64,000 nucleotides of DNA, taken from Streptomyces pyxinae. Lineage in GTDB: Bacteria; Actinomycetota; Actinomycetes; Streptomycetales; Streptomycetaceae. Position numbers and translations under genes: made by a program. Within the stretch, counting starts at the first letter, position 1. Each line of letters starts with the position of its first letter. The stretch is taken from the NCBI RefSeq assembly GCF_024756275.1, contig NZ_JANUGQ010000002.1:372001-436000 (forward strand). The letters run 5' to 3'. Under the pieces are notes generated by a model. The model did no database searches and was not told the DNA's origin. It was given only the letters and a program-made list of their open reading frames with translations. Shown here piece by piece: positions 1-8,185 of the stretch.

Positions 1-28
1 CCCGGACATGTGGCTGGCGCTGGACTGA
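1..28 (+). CDS. 3' end of a truncated gene (product unknown)
   Basis: The first bases read in frame as the C-terminus PDMWLALD followed by TGA at 26-28. A strong hairpin begins 11 bases after the stop, which supports a real gene end. The rest of the gene lies outside the window, so no function can be given. Confidence 0.5.
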
Positions 29-38
29 GGCCCGCTCG

Positions 39-66
39 GGCCCGGGGACGTACCGGTCCCCGGGCC
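39..66. terminator. Bidirectional terminator hairpin
   Basis: Perfect 11-bp stem (39-49 with 56-66) around a 6-base loop. It sits between the truncated rightward gene ending at 28 and the leftward gene ending at 80. There is no T-run, which is usual for Streptomyces hairpin terminators. Confidence 0.75.
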
Positions 67-79
67 GGACGCCGTCCGG

Positions 80-352
80 TCAGTGGGCGGTGGCCGGTGC
101 GGTGCCCTGTTCTCCCGCCGGTGGGGTGACCGCCCAGTGGCCGACCTCCCGGTAGGCGGAGTCGTAGACGGTTTCCCGGGTGCCGGGGCTGAGCGGGTAG
201 TGGTGGAGGTTGCCGGCCCAGTAGCGCAGGATGCGGCCGAGTTCGGCGGCCGCGTTGTCCCCGAAGGCGGGGTCGGTCATGTCGATCTCCAGCAGGAATC
301 TCATGCCTTCAATTTTCTCATTCAACTGCTGTGTGAGACTTCGGTCCGCCAT
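80..352 (-). CDS. Small conserved actinobacterial protein, function unknown
   Basis: A 90-residue soluble protein with no signal peptide or membrane segment. Its core, MRFLLEIDMTDPAFGDNAAAELGRILRYWAGN split here as MRFLLEID and ILRYWAGNL, resembles small hypothetical proteins common in Streptomyces, often encoded near regulators. The ATG at 352 has no obvious Shine-Dalgarno. An internal ATG at 304 (MRFLLEID) is a plausible alternative start because family members I recall begin there. It is divergent from the MerR gene at 417, with a 64-base shared promoter region. No function is proposed. Confidence 0.65.
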   Translation of the reverse strand: MADRSLTQQLNEKIEGMRFLLEIDMTDPAFGDNAAAELGRILRYWAGNLHHYPLSPGTRETVYDSAYREVGHWAVTPPAGEQGTAPATAH

Positions 353-416
353 CGGCCCGATACGGCCGATCGCTCTACCCTGAAACCCTCAAACAAGGAG
401 ACGAGGGGAGTCCGGG

Positions 417-1178
417 GTGAGGGCGGTCGACATCGCGCGTACGGCGGGTATCTCCGTGCAGCAGGTGCGCAACTATGTGGACGCCGGACTGCTGCCGCCG
501 GTGTCGCGCACCGGCAGTGGCTACCGGGTGTTCACCCGGGCCCATGTGCTGGCGCTCGCCGCCGTCCGGGCGATCGCCGGAAGCCACGGCTGGCCGGTGG
601 CCCGGGCCGTGATGCGGGCCGTGCACCGCGGCGACGTACCGGCCGCCCTCGCGGCGTTCGACGCCGCCCACGCCGGGCTCGATCGCGAACGGGCCCTGCT
701 GGCCACGGCCTTGGACGCCCTGGACGAGATCCTTGCGGAGGCGGAGGCGGAGGCGGAGGCGGAGGCGGAGGCGCAGGTGCCGCCGCGCACGGCCCCGGCC
801 GCCGGGGCCGGCGGGGCCGCGCTGCGGGTGGGGGAGGTGGCGGCGCTGGTCGGTGTGCGCGCCCCGGTTCTCCGGCTGTGGGAGGCGCGCGGGCTGTTGC
901 GTCCCGACCGTGCGCCCGGTACCGGCCATCGCCTCTACGGCCCCCTGGAGACCCGGCTGGCCCATGTGGTGGCCCTGTTGCGCCGGGGCCGGCACCCGCT
1001 GGAGGCGATCGGCGCGGTGCTGGGGGAGTTGCGGGCCTCCGGCGACGCCGGACGCGTCCGGACCGAGCTCGCCCGGCGCGAGAGCGAGGTGAACCGCCGC
1101 AGCCTGGACGGGCTGCGGGCCGCCGGGGCCCTGCACACCTATCTGGCGTACCGCGCCGGCGACCCGGCCGGGCTGTGA
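417..1178 (+). CDS. TioE-type MerR-family regulator with two HTH domains
   Basis: A 253-residue DNA-binding regulator. Residues about 2-50 form a MerR HTH (AVDIARTAGISVQQVRNY, then GYRVFTRAH). A second MerR-like HTH follows at about 138-190 (LRVGEVAALVGV, then GHRLYGPLE). This double-HTH layout matches what I know as the TioE family. The two halves are joined by an Ala-Glu repeat (residues 107-120) encoded by a GCGGAG microsatellite. There is no Cys-rich metal site and no recognisable ligand domain, so the signal is unknown. The GTG start at 417 follows GGGAG; the gene is divergent from the small ORF at 80-352, which may be its target. Confidence 0.85.
   Translation: MRAVDIARTAGISVQQVRNYVDAGLLPPVSRTGSGYRVFTRAHVLALAAVRAIAGSHGWPVARAVMRAVHRGDVPAALAAFDAAHAGLDRERALLATALDALDEILAEAEAEAEAEAEAQVPPRTAPAAGAGGAALRVGEVAALVGVRAPVLRLWEARGLLRPDRAPGTGHRLYGPLETRLAHVVALLRRGRHPLEAIGAVLGELRASGDAGRVRTELARRESEVNRRSLDGLRAAGALHTYLAYRAGDPAGL
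735..770 (+). repeat. GCGGAG hexamer microsatellite inside the MerR gene
   Basis: Six perfect tandem copies of GCGGAG, then one variant GCGCAG. They encode six Ala-Glu dipeptides in the linker between the two HTH domains. The unit is a multiple of three, so copy-number change alters linker length without shifting the frame. Confidence 0.9.
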
Positions 1179-1233
1179 TTCCCGCCGTCCGGCGCGGCTC
1201 TCGCGCCGGCCCTCCGGCGGCGCGGCGGCGTGC

Positions 1234-1995
1234 TCAGCCGGCCGCCCGGGGCGGCACCGGGGTGGCGGTCCGGACGCCGACACAGGGGCCGTCGGCCTCG
1301 GCGGTGGCCTTCAGATCGCGCAGCCAGGTCTCCAGGCCCGTGCGCAGCAGGGCGGTCGAACCGGGGACATCGGCCTCCGGCTGCGGTCCGGTCCAGGTCT
1401 CCTCGGTGTGCACGCGGACCACGCCGCCGACCTCGCGGAAGGTCCACAGGTGGACGCCTTCGTCGATGCGTACCCCCTCACCGACGGCCGGCCCGCTCCA
1501 CAGGACGCAGGAGCCGGACCGCAGTTGCTGGATGGTGGAGGTGATCGTCAGTGTGGTGGCGGGCGTGCTGGGAGTGGGGGGTGCCGGGGTGGTCCACCGG
1601 AACCGGGACCCCCGGTGGAGGGGGCCCGGGTCGAGGCGCTTGATCGTGAGGACGGGCTTCTGCCAGGTCGGCCAGCGCTCCACGTCGGTCTGGAGCTTCC
1701 AGACGGTGCTCAGCGGGGCGTCGATCACGATGTCGGCCGAGGCGCGGATGAGGGCACCGGGGTCGGTCCCCTGCCCCCGGCACGCGGAGGCGGCGGGGGT
1801 GTGCCGGAGGGCCGGTCGCGGGTGGGCCGAGGCGGCGGTGGTGCCGAGCAGCGTGGTGAGGGCGAGGGGGACGGCGAGCGCGGCGAGGCGCGCGGGGGAG
1901 CGGCGGCGGGCGGACCGTACGAGGCCGGTCCCGGAGCGCGAGGACGTGGACGGTGAGGCGGTCGGTGACGTGGTCGGCGTGATGGTCGTGCGCAT
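1234..1995 (-). CDS. Secreted SRPBCC-fold protein
   Basis: A 253-residue protein. The N-terminus is Ser/Thr-rich, then Arg-rich, then hydrophobic (about residues 35-58, ending TAASAHP), which looks like a long Sec or Tat-type signal peptide. The mature part (about 85-240) resembles the polyketide cyclase/dehydrase SRPBCC ligand-binding fold: ADIVIDAPLSTVWKLQTDVERWPTWQ is the typical first strand and helix, with a late helix LETWLRDLKA. Secretion is unusual for SRPBCC proteins, which are mostly cytosolic. It is divergent from the TetR gene at 2236 and is the obvious candidate target. Ligand unknown. Confidence 0.8.
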   Translation of the reverse strand: MRTTITPTTSPTASPSTSSRSGTGLVRSARRRSPARLAALAVPLALTTLLGTTAASAHPRPALRHTPAASACRGQGTDPGALIRASADIVIDAPLSTVWKLQTDVERWPTWQKPVLTIKRLDPGPLHRGSRFRWTTPAPPTPSTPATTLTITSTIQQLRSGSCVLWSGPAVGEGVRIDEGVHLWTFREVGGVVRVHTEETWTGPQPEADVPGSTALLRTGLETWLRDLKATAEADGPCVGVRTATPVPPRAAG

Positions 1996-2168
1996 GACAC
2001 TCTCTTTCGTCGTGGCCGGCGCGGCCTGCGGGGCCGGTCGTCGAACTCGGAGCGGCGGGGGCGGAGCTCCGTCCGCCGGCAGGGGCGGGAGGGGTCTCCG
2101 CGCGGCCGGCTGTGTGCCGGGCGCGCGGTGGCCACCGCGTCACCGCCGTTCCGGTAACAGTCATAAAC

Positions 2169-2227
2169 TTACGGGCGTAACCTTTGAGTGCGCAAGAGGC
2201 GCATCCCTGTAAGTTCTCGCCTGTAAG
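2169..2227. promoter_or_regulatory. Likely TetR operator region with palindrome and direct repeats
   Basis: The divergent promoter region holds the near-palindrome TTACGGGCGTAA (2169-2180) and two direct copies of CTGTAAG 15 bases apart (about 2206 and 2221). The second copy is just upstream of the tetR start. This fits autoregulation by the TetR protein and control of the secreted SRPBCC gene; the binding itself is inferred. Confidence 0.5.
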
Positions 2228-2235
2228 GTCGAGGC

Positions 2236-2892
2236 GTGGAAGACGACGAGAACACGGGTACGGACACGGGCAGGCCGACGGCGCGCGCCCGCAACCGCCG
2301 CGGGCAGGGCGCGCGGCTGCGCGACGACATCGTGGCCGCCGCGGCCGGGCTGCTGGCGGAGACCGGCGACGAACGCGCCATCACCCTGCGCTCGGTGGCC
2401 CGCCGGGTCGGGATCGCCGCCCCCTCGATCTACGCGCACTTCCCCGACCAGCCGGCGATCATGCTGGCCGTCGTGCGGGAGGCCCACGTCGAGCTGAACG
2501 GCGCGCTGCGCCACGCCGTGGACCGGGCCGGCCGGGATCCGCGCGAGCGCCTGGGCGCCCTGTGCCACGCGTATCTGACGTTCGCCCAGGACCATCCGGA
2601 GCGGTACCGGACCATGTTCGGCGGTCTGTGGATGCCCGCACTGGGCGAGAGCTCCGTGACCGAGCGGGATCTCACCGACCTGGGGCAGGAGTCCCTCGCC
2701 CTGCTGGCCGACCTGCTCGCGGAGTGTGTCGCGGCCGGCGCGTCGGCCAGCACCGACCCGGCCGCCGACGCGGTCGCGCTGTGGCTGGGGCTGCACGGCC
2801 TGGCCCACCAGCGCGCGGTCACCCGCGCCTTCCCCTGGCCGGCCGGCATCGCCGAACGTGTCATCACCCCCCTGGCTCACCTCACCACCTGA
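2236..2892 (+). CDS. TetR/AcrR-family transcriptional regulator
   Basis: A 218-residue repressor-type protein. The N-terminal HTH spans about residues 25-75: LRDDIVAAAAGLLAETGD, then ITLRSVARRVGIAAPSIYAHFPDQ, the canonical TetR recognition helix. The C-terminal half resembles the TetR_C_33/WHG-type ligand-binding domain (EDHPERYRTMFG, then LWLGLHGLAHQRA). The GTG start at 2236 lies close behind GGTCGAGG. It is divergent from the secreted SRPBCC gene and its upstream repeats look like an operator. The inducer is unknown. Confidence 0.9.
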   Translation: MEDDENTGTDTGRPTARARNRRGQGARLRDDIVAAAAGLLAETGDERAITLRSVARRVGIAAPSIYAHFPDQPAIMLAVVREAHVELNGALRHAVDRAGRDPRERLGALCHAYLTFAQDHPERYRTMFGGLWMPALGESSVTERDLTDLGQESLALLADLLAECVAAGASASTDPAADAVALWLGLHGLAHQRAVTRAFPWPAGIAERVITPLAHLTT

Positions 2893-2908
2893 CCGCCCGG
2901 CGCCCACC

Positions 2909-2929
2909 CCGCCCGGCACGGCCGGGCGG
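2909..2929. terminator. Terminator hairpin between tetR and rph
   Basis: Perfect 9-bp stem CCGCCCGGC / GCCGGGCGG with an ACG loop, 17 bases after the tetR stop and between two convergent genes. It can serve both strands. Confidence 0.75.
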
Positions 2930-3005
2930 CGGGGGCCGGCCGCGCGCGCCCACCGCGAGCGGCGGCCTGCCCGAGGGGCCGGGGGCCGGGGCCGGTCAGG
3001 TCAGG

Positions 3006-5615
3006 TCAGGTCAGGATCTCGACGTATCCGTCGGTCCCGTGTACGCGGATCCGCTGCCCGTCCCGGATCAGCCGGGTGGCCTGCTCCACACCGACGACGG
3101 CCGGCAGGCCGTACTCCCGGGCGATCACCGCGCCATGGGTCATCAGGCCGCCCACCTCCGTCACCAGGCCCGCGATTCCGACGAACAGGGGGGTCCAGCT
3201 GGGGTCCGTGCAGGTCGTGACCAGGATGTCGCCCGCCTCCAGATCGGCCTCCGCCATGTCGAGGACGACGCGGGCCCTGCCCTCGACGGTCCCGGCCGAG
3301 ACCGGCAGACCGATCAGAGCGCCGGCCGACACGTCGTCGCGCCGGTAGGCCCCGGTGACGGCCTCGCCGTCCGAGGTGAGCACCCGGGGCGGCGTCAGCG
3401 CGTGGTACGACCGGAACGCGGCCTTGCGCTCCTCGATGAGCCGGCCGTCCACCCGGTGCGAGCGCACGGCGTCGTGGAACTCCTGGAAGGTGAGGTAGAA
3501 GACGTCCTCCCGCTCGGTAAGCACGCCGGCCCGCACGAGCCGCCCGGCCTCGTCCAGCAGGGCCCGCTTGTAGACGAAGTACTTGCCGACGATGGTGTAC
3601 TTCGGGTACTCCCGGTACCCGATGAAGGTCCGGACCCGGTCGATCATCCGCTCGGTCTCGTCGGCCTTCCGGTCCCCGTCCGGCAGGGCCCGCAGGCGCG
3701 ACAGCACGTCCCGCGCCTTCTCTCGCGCCTTCTGCCGCCCTTCCTCGAAGCGCCGCCCGGCGGCGCCCGGTCCGAAATTCCTGACATTGTCGAGGAGGGC
3801 GGGCACGAGCGTGGCGGGGCGCTCGCGCCAGCGCGGCCTCGTGATGTCGATCTCGCCGGCACAGCGCATGCCGTACCGGTCGAGGAAGCCCTCGATGGCC
3901 TCGCGCGCCCCGGTTCCGCCCGGCAGCTCGGCCAGCTCCTCCAGGAAGTCCTCGTCCCCGGCTCCCCGCAGGAATGCCACCACCTCCGGGTGCGGGCGGA
4001 TCACATCGGCGACGTCGAGCAGCGCCAGCCCCATTTCCGACGTGATGTTCCCGGGGGCGGACAGCGTGAGTGTGTCGGCCGCGTTCTTCTCGCCCAGCCA
4101 CTCCCGCAGCGTGTCGTTGAGCCACCAGGTGGCTTCCATCCCCGCCATGATCGCCTGATGGCTCAGCGGATCCGTGAGGACGCGTTTGTGCTCCTCGAAG
4201 GCGTCCAGCAGGAAGTCGAACAGCGCCGGTCCGGTCTTCCCCCGGATGCCGCGCTCCAGGGCGGCGACGGACGCCCGGCCGCGCTCGATCAACTCGGCGA
4301 CGACGGCCGGATCGGTCTCGATCGGGGCCGGTGCCCCGGCGGCCGGCCGGGCGTGGGAACCCGGGCCCGGCTCCGGGTCCGGGAGCGAGGGAACGAAGTC
4401 GCCGCGGTCGAGGACCGTCGCCAGCGCGTCCCCGGTCAGGGGATCGGACCTCCCCACCATCTCCAGGAGCGGGGCACGGCTCGCGGGCGAGGCCAGCATC
4501 CGGGTGGCGTCGACGAACAGCCTCCCGCCGGCCTCGTGCATCGGCACCATGGCGGTCAGCTTCCACAGGGAAAGCCCCAGGGGCTTCATGGGATCGGTCA
4601 TCATCTGCTGGTGACCGACCGAGAGGTAGACGTGGTTCTCCCGGTCGCCGCTCTCGGGGACGGGGAACAGGGTGGTGATCGGCCGGCTCTGGACGATCCG
4701 GAAGTCGTCGTCGGCCAGGCACCACTCGATGTCCTGCGGGCGGCCGAAGTGTGCTTCGATCCGCCGCCCGAGCCCGACGAGCCGCACGGCCTGCGCGTCC
4801 GTCAGCGCCGGCTGCTCCTGCCGCCGGGGGTCGACCGCCACTTCCCGCGTGCCGCCGGCCGGCCGGGCGTGCACGGCACGCCGTTTGGCGGCGATCGTCC
4901 TGGTGACGACTTCGCCGTCCCGCACCGTGAAGACGTCCGGGTTCACCAGGCCGGAGACCAGGGCCTCGCCGAGGCCGAAGCCGGCGTCCACGGTGGCGAC
5001 CCTCCGGTTGCCGGTGACGGGGTCGGCCGTGAACAGGACGCCGGCCGCGTCCGGGAAGACCATCCGCTGGACGACCACCGCCATGTGGACCGTACGGTGG
5101 TCGATGCCGTTGCGCCGCCGGTAGGTCACGGCCCGCTCGGTGAACAGCGAGGCCCAGCACCGGCTGATGTGCCGGAGGATCTCCGCCGGCCCCACGACGT
5201 TCAGGTAAGTGTCCTGCTGGCCGGCGAAGGAAGCCGTCGGCAGGTCCTCCGCCGTCGCGCTGGACCGCACGGCGCAGGCGGCCTCCGCACCGAGCCGGGC
5301 GAGCGCACGAGTGATCGCCGCCGCGAGATCGCCGGGGACGGCGGTCTCTTCGATGATCCGGCGGATCTCCGCGCTGAGTCCGCGGACCGCCTCCCGGTCG
5401 TCCGGGTCCAGGCGTGACAGCCGAGCGAGCCGGTCGTCGAGCGACGGCACTTCCGCCATGATCCGCCGGAAGGCGTCCGTCGTCACACAGAAGCCGGCCG
5501 GTACCCGGATGCCGTCGATCCGCGACAGCTCCCCCAGGTGGGCGCCCTTCCCGCCGGCGACCGCGCCCTGGGTCCTGTCGATCTCCTGAAGATCCCGCAC
5601 ATACTGCCCGGTCAT
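3006..5615 (-). CDS. rph: Rifamycin-inactivating phosphotransferase (RPH)
   Basis: An 869-residue cytosolic enzyme. RPH uses ATP to phosphorylate the C21 hydroxyl of rifamycins, giving AMP and phosphate. The N-terminus LQEIDRTQGAVAGGKGAHLGELSRI and the central SVGHQQMMTDPMKPLGLS are hallmarks of RPH rather than PEP synthase. Layout: ATP-grasp (about 1-320), rifamycin-binding domain, then the swivelling His domain with GGLMTHGAVIARE near the C-terminus. His827 aligns with the phospho-carrier His825 I recall for Listeria RPH. The ATG at 5615 has GGAGG six bases upstream; an in-frame ATG at 5708 would add 31 Gly-rich residues. Four GGTCA tandem copies (2994-3013) run through the stop codon. An RAE lies upstream. 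PEP synthase is the only alternative and is unlikely. Confidence 0.93.
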   Translation of the reverse strand: MTGQYVRDLQEIDRTQGAVAGGKGAHLGELSRIDGIRVPAGFCVTTDAFRRIMAEVPSLDDRLARLSRLDPDDREAVRGLSAEIRRIIEETAVPGDLAAAITRALARLGAEAACAVRSSATAEDLPTASFAGQQDTYLNVVGPAEILRHISRCWASLFTERAVTYRRRNGIDHRTVHMAVVVQRMVFPDAAGVLFTADPVTGNRRVATVDAGFGLGEALVSGLVNPDVFTVRDGEVVTRTIAAKRRAVHARPAGGTREVAVDPRRQEQPALTDAQAVRLVGLGRRIEAHFGRPQDIEWCLADDDFRIVQSRPITTLFPVPESGDRENHVYLSVGHQQMMTDPMKPLGLSLWKLTAMVPMHEAGGRLFVDATRMLASPASRAPLLEMVGRSDPLTGDALATVLDRGDFVPSLPDPEPGPGSHARPAAGAPAPIETDPAVVAELIERGRASVAALERGIRGKTGPALFDFLLDAFEEHKRVLTDPLSHQAIMAGMEATWWLNDTLREWLGEKNAADTLTLSAPGNITSEMGLALLDVADVIRPHPEVVAFLRGAGDEDFLEELAELPGGTGAREAIEGFLDRYGMRCAGEIDITRPRWRERPATLVPALLDNVRNFGPGAAGRRFEEGRQKAREKARDVLSRLRALPDGDRKADETERMIDRVRTFIGYREYPKYTIVGKYFVYKRALLDEAGRLVRAGVLTEREDVFYLTFQEFHDAVRSHRVDGRLIEERKAAFRSYHALTPPRVLTSDGEAVTGAYRRDDVSAGALIGLPVSAGTVEGRARVVLDMAEADLEAGDILVTTCTDPSWTPLFVGIAGLVTEVGGLMTHGAVIAREYGLPAVVGVEQATRLIRDGQRIRVHGTDGYVEILT

Positions 5616-5939
5616 CGCGCCACCTCCGGGGCGGCCGTGCTCCGCCGCGCCGTCCCGGTCGATCGCGCCACCGGAGCCCCCGGCTCTGTCGAACTTCATG
5701 TCGGGCATGTCCTCATCCCTGGTTGCCTTGCCACCACCGGTCTGCCGGCCGCCCCGGCCGGACGGAGCGGCATTCCGCCCCGTCCGGCCCGGGCGGCCGC
5801 GAGCCCACTGCCGGGTCCGCGACGAGTCCGGTGCCCGCGACGAGTCTGGTGCCACCGACCCCCGTACGCCGGCACATGGTCCGTCGCGACCTCATCGCCG
5901 CAGGTCGTGGCCTCGGCCGATGATTCTGCGCCACCCACC

Positions 5940-5958
5940 GGGCCTTGCCGCAAGCCCC
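5940..5958 (-). promoter_or_regulatory. Rifamycin-associated element (RAE) upstream of rph
   Basis: On the minus strand this reads GGGGCTTGCGGCAAGGCCC. That is identical to the 19-bp RAE inverted repeat as I remember it, which is found upstream of rifamycin-inducible resistance genes such as rph, rgt and helR in actinomycetes. It lies 325 bases before the rph start, which implies a long leader. The match is from memory. Confidence 0.85.
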
Positions 5959-5978
5959 CCGGTGCGCTATATGTTGAG

Positions 5979-6008
5979 AAGGGCGAGGAGAGGAATCTCC
6001 TCGCCCTT
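5979..6008. terminator. Strong hairpin just upstream of the RAE
   Basis: Perfect 12-bp stem AAGGGCGAGGAG / CTCCTCGCCCTT with an AGGAAT loop. It lies 20 bases upstream of the RAE in the rph direction. It probably blocks read-through from the hydrolase gene into rph. Confidence 0.7.
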
Positions 6009-6080
6009 GCCTTGTGCCGTTCACCAGAGGGTTTCGGCCGGCGCACCGAAGACACCGAAGACCCGGCGTACCGAAGACAC

Positions 6081-6126
6081 TGAGGACGGGGCGGGACTCC
6101 TGCGAGGAGGTCCCGCCCCGTCCTCA
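6081..6126. terminator. Strong terminator after the hydrolase gene
   Basis: A perfect 17-bp stem (6081-6097 with 6110-6126), with further pairing inside the loop, begins 34 bases after the stop of the leftward hydrolase gene. With the hairpin at 5979-6008 it makes a double terminator in front of the rph promoter. Confidence 0.85.
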
Positions 6127-6160
6127 GTGGGTCATGGGCGGTGGGTTCGGGCGGCCGGGG

Positions 6161-7795
6161 TCAGAAGCGGTCCGGCGCCCGCTGCGGGAGCGGAGAACCG
6201 GGGAGCGCGTCCCGCTCCCGGTTCTCGCGCGCCTCCGCGTTCGAGCCGGCCGTCGCCTCGCATGACACGTCCTTCGCCGGGAGCGTGCCGGTGAGCAGAT
6301 AGCCGGTCACCGTGCCGTCCGCGCACACGGTGCCGTTCGGGTAGACGCCGTGGCCCTCGCCGCCGAGGACGGTGAGCATCTTCGAGCCCTTCAGGGCGGC
6401 GTGCAGAGCCTGACCGCTGGGCAACGGGGTCTGTGGGTCCCACTCGTTCTGGACGATCAGGGCTCCGGCCCTGTTGTTCACCCGGGTCGCCGGCTCCACC
6501 GACGCGCCCCAGAACGCGCAGGGCTTGACGCTGGACACGAAGTCACCGAAGAGCGGGAAGCGGCCCCGGTCCGCGAGGGCGTCCCGCCGGTAACTCTCCG
6601 GATCCCGGGGCCATGCCGCTGAGTTGTCTCCGCAGACCACGGCCCAGGAGCTCGCCGTCATGTTGTCGGCGGGCACCTTGGGGGCGTCGGCCGCCCTCCC
6701 CGTGCTTCCGGACCCGGTGGACGCCGTGAGCCGCTTCGCCGTGGCGGGCTCGCCGGCCGCGGCCTTCCTCAGCTCCACGACCACCGCGGTGGCCCATTGC
6801 GGGCTGAAGACCGCCGGGCGCATACGGCTTCGGATGTCGTCGCCGGTGGTCGGCCGCCCCTCCACCTCGATGGGCTTCTCGTCGGCCCGCGCGACCAGGT
6901 TCCAGAAGGTCCGGTCGACCTTCTCCGGGGTGTCGCCCAGGCCGTACATCTCCGAACGCCTCGCGGCCCACTCGGTCCACCGGTCGAAGGCGGGCTCGGC
7001 GCCCTCCGCCCACCAGCGCATCATTCCCCGCCAGGCGCGCGCCGGGTCGACCCCGCTGTCCAGCACGAACCGGTCGGTCCGGCCCGGGAAGAGCTGGGTG
7101 TAGACGGAGCCCAGGTAGGTGCCGTAGGAGTAGCCCAGGTACGAGATCTTCTTCTCGCCGAGGACCGCCCGGAGCAGGTCCATGTCGCGCGCGGTGTTGC
7201 GCGTGGTGATGTACGGGAGCGTGTCGCCCGCCTTCCGCTCGCACTTGTCCGCGACACCGCGGGCCCAGGCGACGTCCTCGCCGAACCTCTCCTCCCGGTA
7301 CGGGCGCAGCAAGGTCTCCTCCGCCGGCTTCAGGCCGCAGGAGAGCGGGCTGCTGCGCCCCACACCCCGCGGGTCGAAACCGATGAGGTCGTACGCCCGC
7401 TGTACGGACGCGGGGAGCACCTCCCGCAACCCCAGCGGCATGGAGAGCCCCGGCCCGCCGGGGCCGCCGGGGTTGACGAGGAGGACGCCGCGCCGCTCGG
7501 CGGGCGCGGTGCTCTTGATCCGGGACATGGTCAGGTCCAGCCGCTCGCCCCCGGGAGCCCGGTAGTCCAGCGGGACCTTGACCGTGGCACATTCGAGTGC
7601 CGCCGGGAGATCGGCGGCACACGGCTTCCACCGGGGCTTCTGCTGCACATACCAGTCCAGCGTGCCCTCGGCGGCGGACGCGGAGGCGTAGGCGATCGGT
7701 GGGGCAGCGGCGGTGGCCGTCGAGGTGGCGAGCACGGGAGCCAGGGTTGCCGTGACACTCACGGCCAACAGGGGCACGAGACGTCGTCTGTGCAC
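6161..7795 (-). CDS. Secreted alpha/beta-hydrolase, tripeptidyl-aminopeptidase (SlpD/Tap) type
   Basis: A 544-residue secreted serine hydrolase. An Arg-rich start (VHRRRLVPLL) and hydrophobic core ending TATAAAPP form a signal peptide. The fold has the oxyanion motif NPGGPGGPG, nucleophile elbow GYSYGTYLG, acid QNEWDPQTP and histidine GGEGHGVYPNG. The C-terminal TAP-like domain is typical of Streptomyces tripeptidyl aminopeptidases and related proteases that act on extracellular peptides. I chose the GTG at 7795, with AGAAGGA upstream; a longer frame to 8080 lacks coding character. It is followed by a strong terminator and is divergent from the nuclease gene. Confidence 0.88.
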   Translation of the reverse strand: MHRRRLVPLLAVSVTATLAPVLATSTATAAAPPIAYASASAAEGTLDWYVQQKPRWKPCAADLPAALECATVKVPLDYRAPGGERLDLTMSRIKSTAPAERRGVLLVNPGGPGGPGLSMPLGLREVLPASVQRAYDLIGFDPRGVGRSSPLSCGLKPAEETLLRPYREERFGEDVAWARGVADKCERKAGDTLPYITTRNTARDMDLLRAVLGEKKISYLGYSYGTYLGSVYTQLFPGRTDRFVLDSGVDPARAWRGMMRWWAEGAEPAFDRWTEWAARRSEMYGLGDTPEKVDRTFWNLVARADEKPIEVEGRPTTGDDIRSRMRPAVFSPQWATAVVVELRKAAAGEPATAKRLTASTGSGSTGRAADAPKVPADNMTASSWAVVCGDNSAAWPRDPESYRRDALADRGRFPLFGDFVSSVKPCAFWGASVEPATRVNNRAGALIVQNEWDPQTPLPSGQALHAALKGSKMLTVLGGEGHGVYPNGTVCADGTVTGYLLTGTLPAKDVSCEATAGSNAEARENRERDALPGSPLPQRAPDRF

Positions 7796-8185
7796 GGTAT
7801 CGATCCTTCTGGTGGCGTGTGCGGACGGGCAGAATCCTTCAGGAGCCGGCCACGCCTGTGGATCCCTCGCCGGACCGCATTTCCCCTCCGTCCTGAGAGC
7901 TACACAACGCCGTTGCGTGGTACCCGAGTCGCAGTGACGGCTCGTCCTCGCGAGGCCATGACGGACAGAGGCCACGCATCCCCGGGGGCCGACCGGACCG
8001 CACATCAGGGGCCGCGGCCGGCCGGGCCGCCGCCCCGCCGGAGCCCGGAGGCGGGAATCCCCCGTCCGGGTAATGGACATGGCGGCGTCGCATGGATGTC
8101 ACCCGGGGGAGTACCCGGCGGTGGAAACCTCCCGGCAGCCGCACCGCGCGTCCTGCCGGTGCTCTCTGCGGGGGAGAAGACCGTG
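7796..8185. other. Divergent intergenic region between two secreted-enzyme genes
   Basis: 390 bases between the hydrolase and nuclease starts. It holds an imperfect palindrome around CACAACGCCGTTGCGTG near 7897 that could be a shared operator. No other gene or RNA is seen. Confidence 0.4.

Noticed and set aside
83..2212. A 709-residue open frame on the plus strand
   Set aside because: It runs over the small ORF, the MerR gene and the SRPBCC gene in other frames and is Gly/Arg/Pro noise from high GC.
2184..5417. A 1077-residue plus-strand frame opposite rph
   Set aside because: It is the antisense shadow of rph (LHRLRVRAD-type composition), with no domain and no ribosome site.
5616..5855. 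An 80-residue N-terminal extension of RPH
   Set aside because: The family starts near LQEIDRT; GGAGG sits properly before ATG 5615. An intermediate start at 5708 stays possible.
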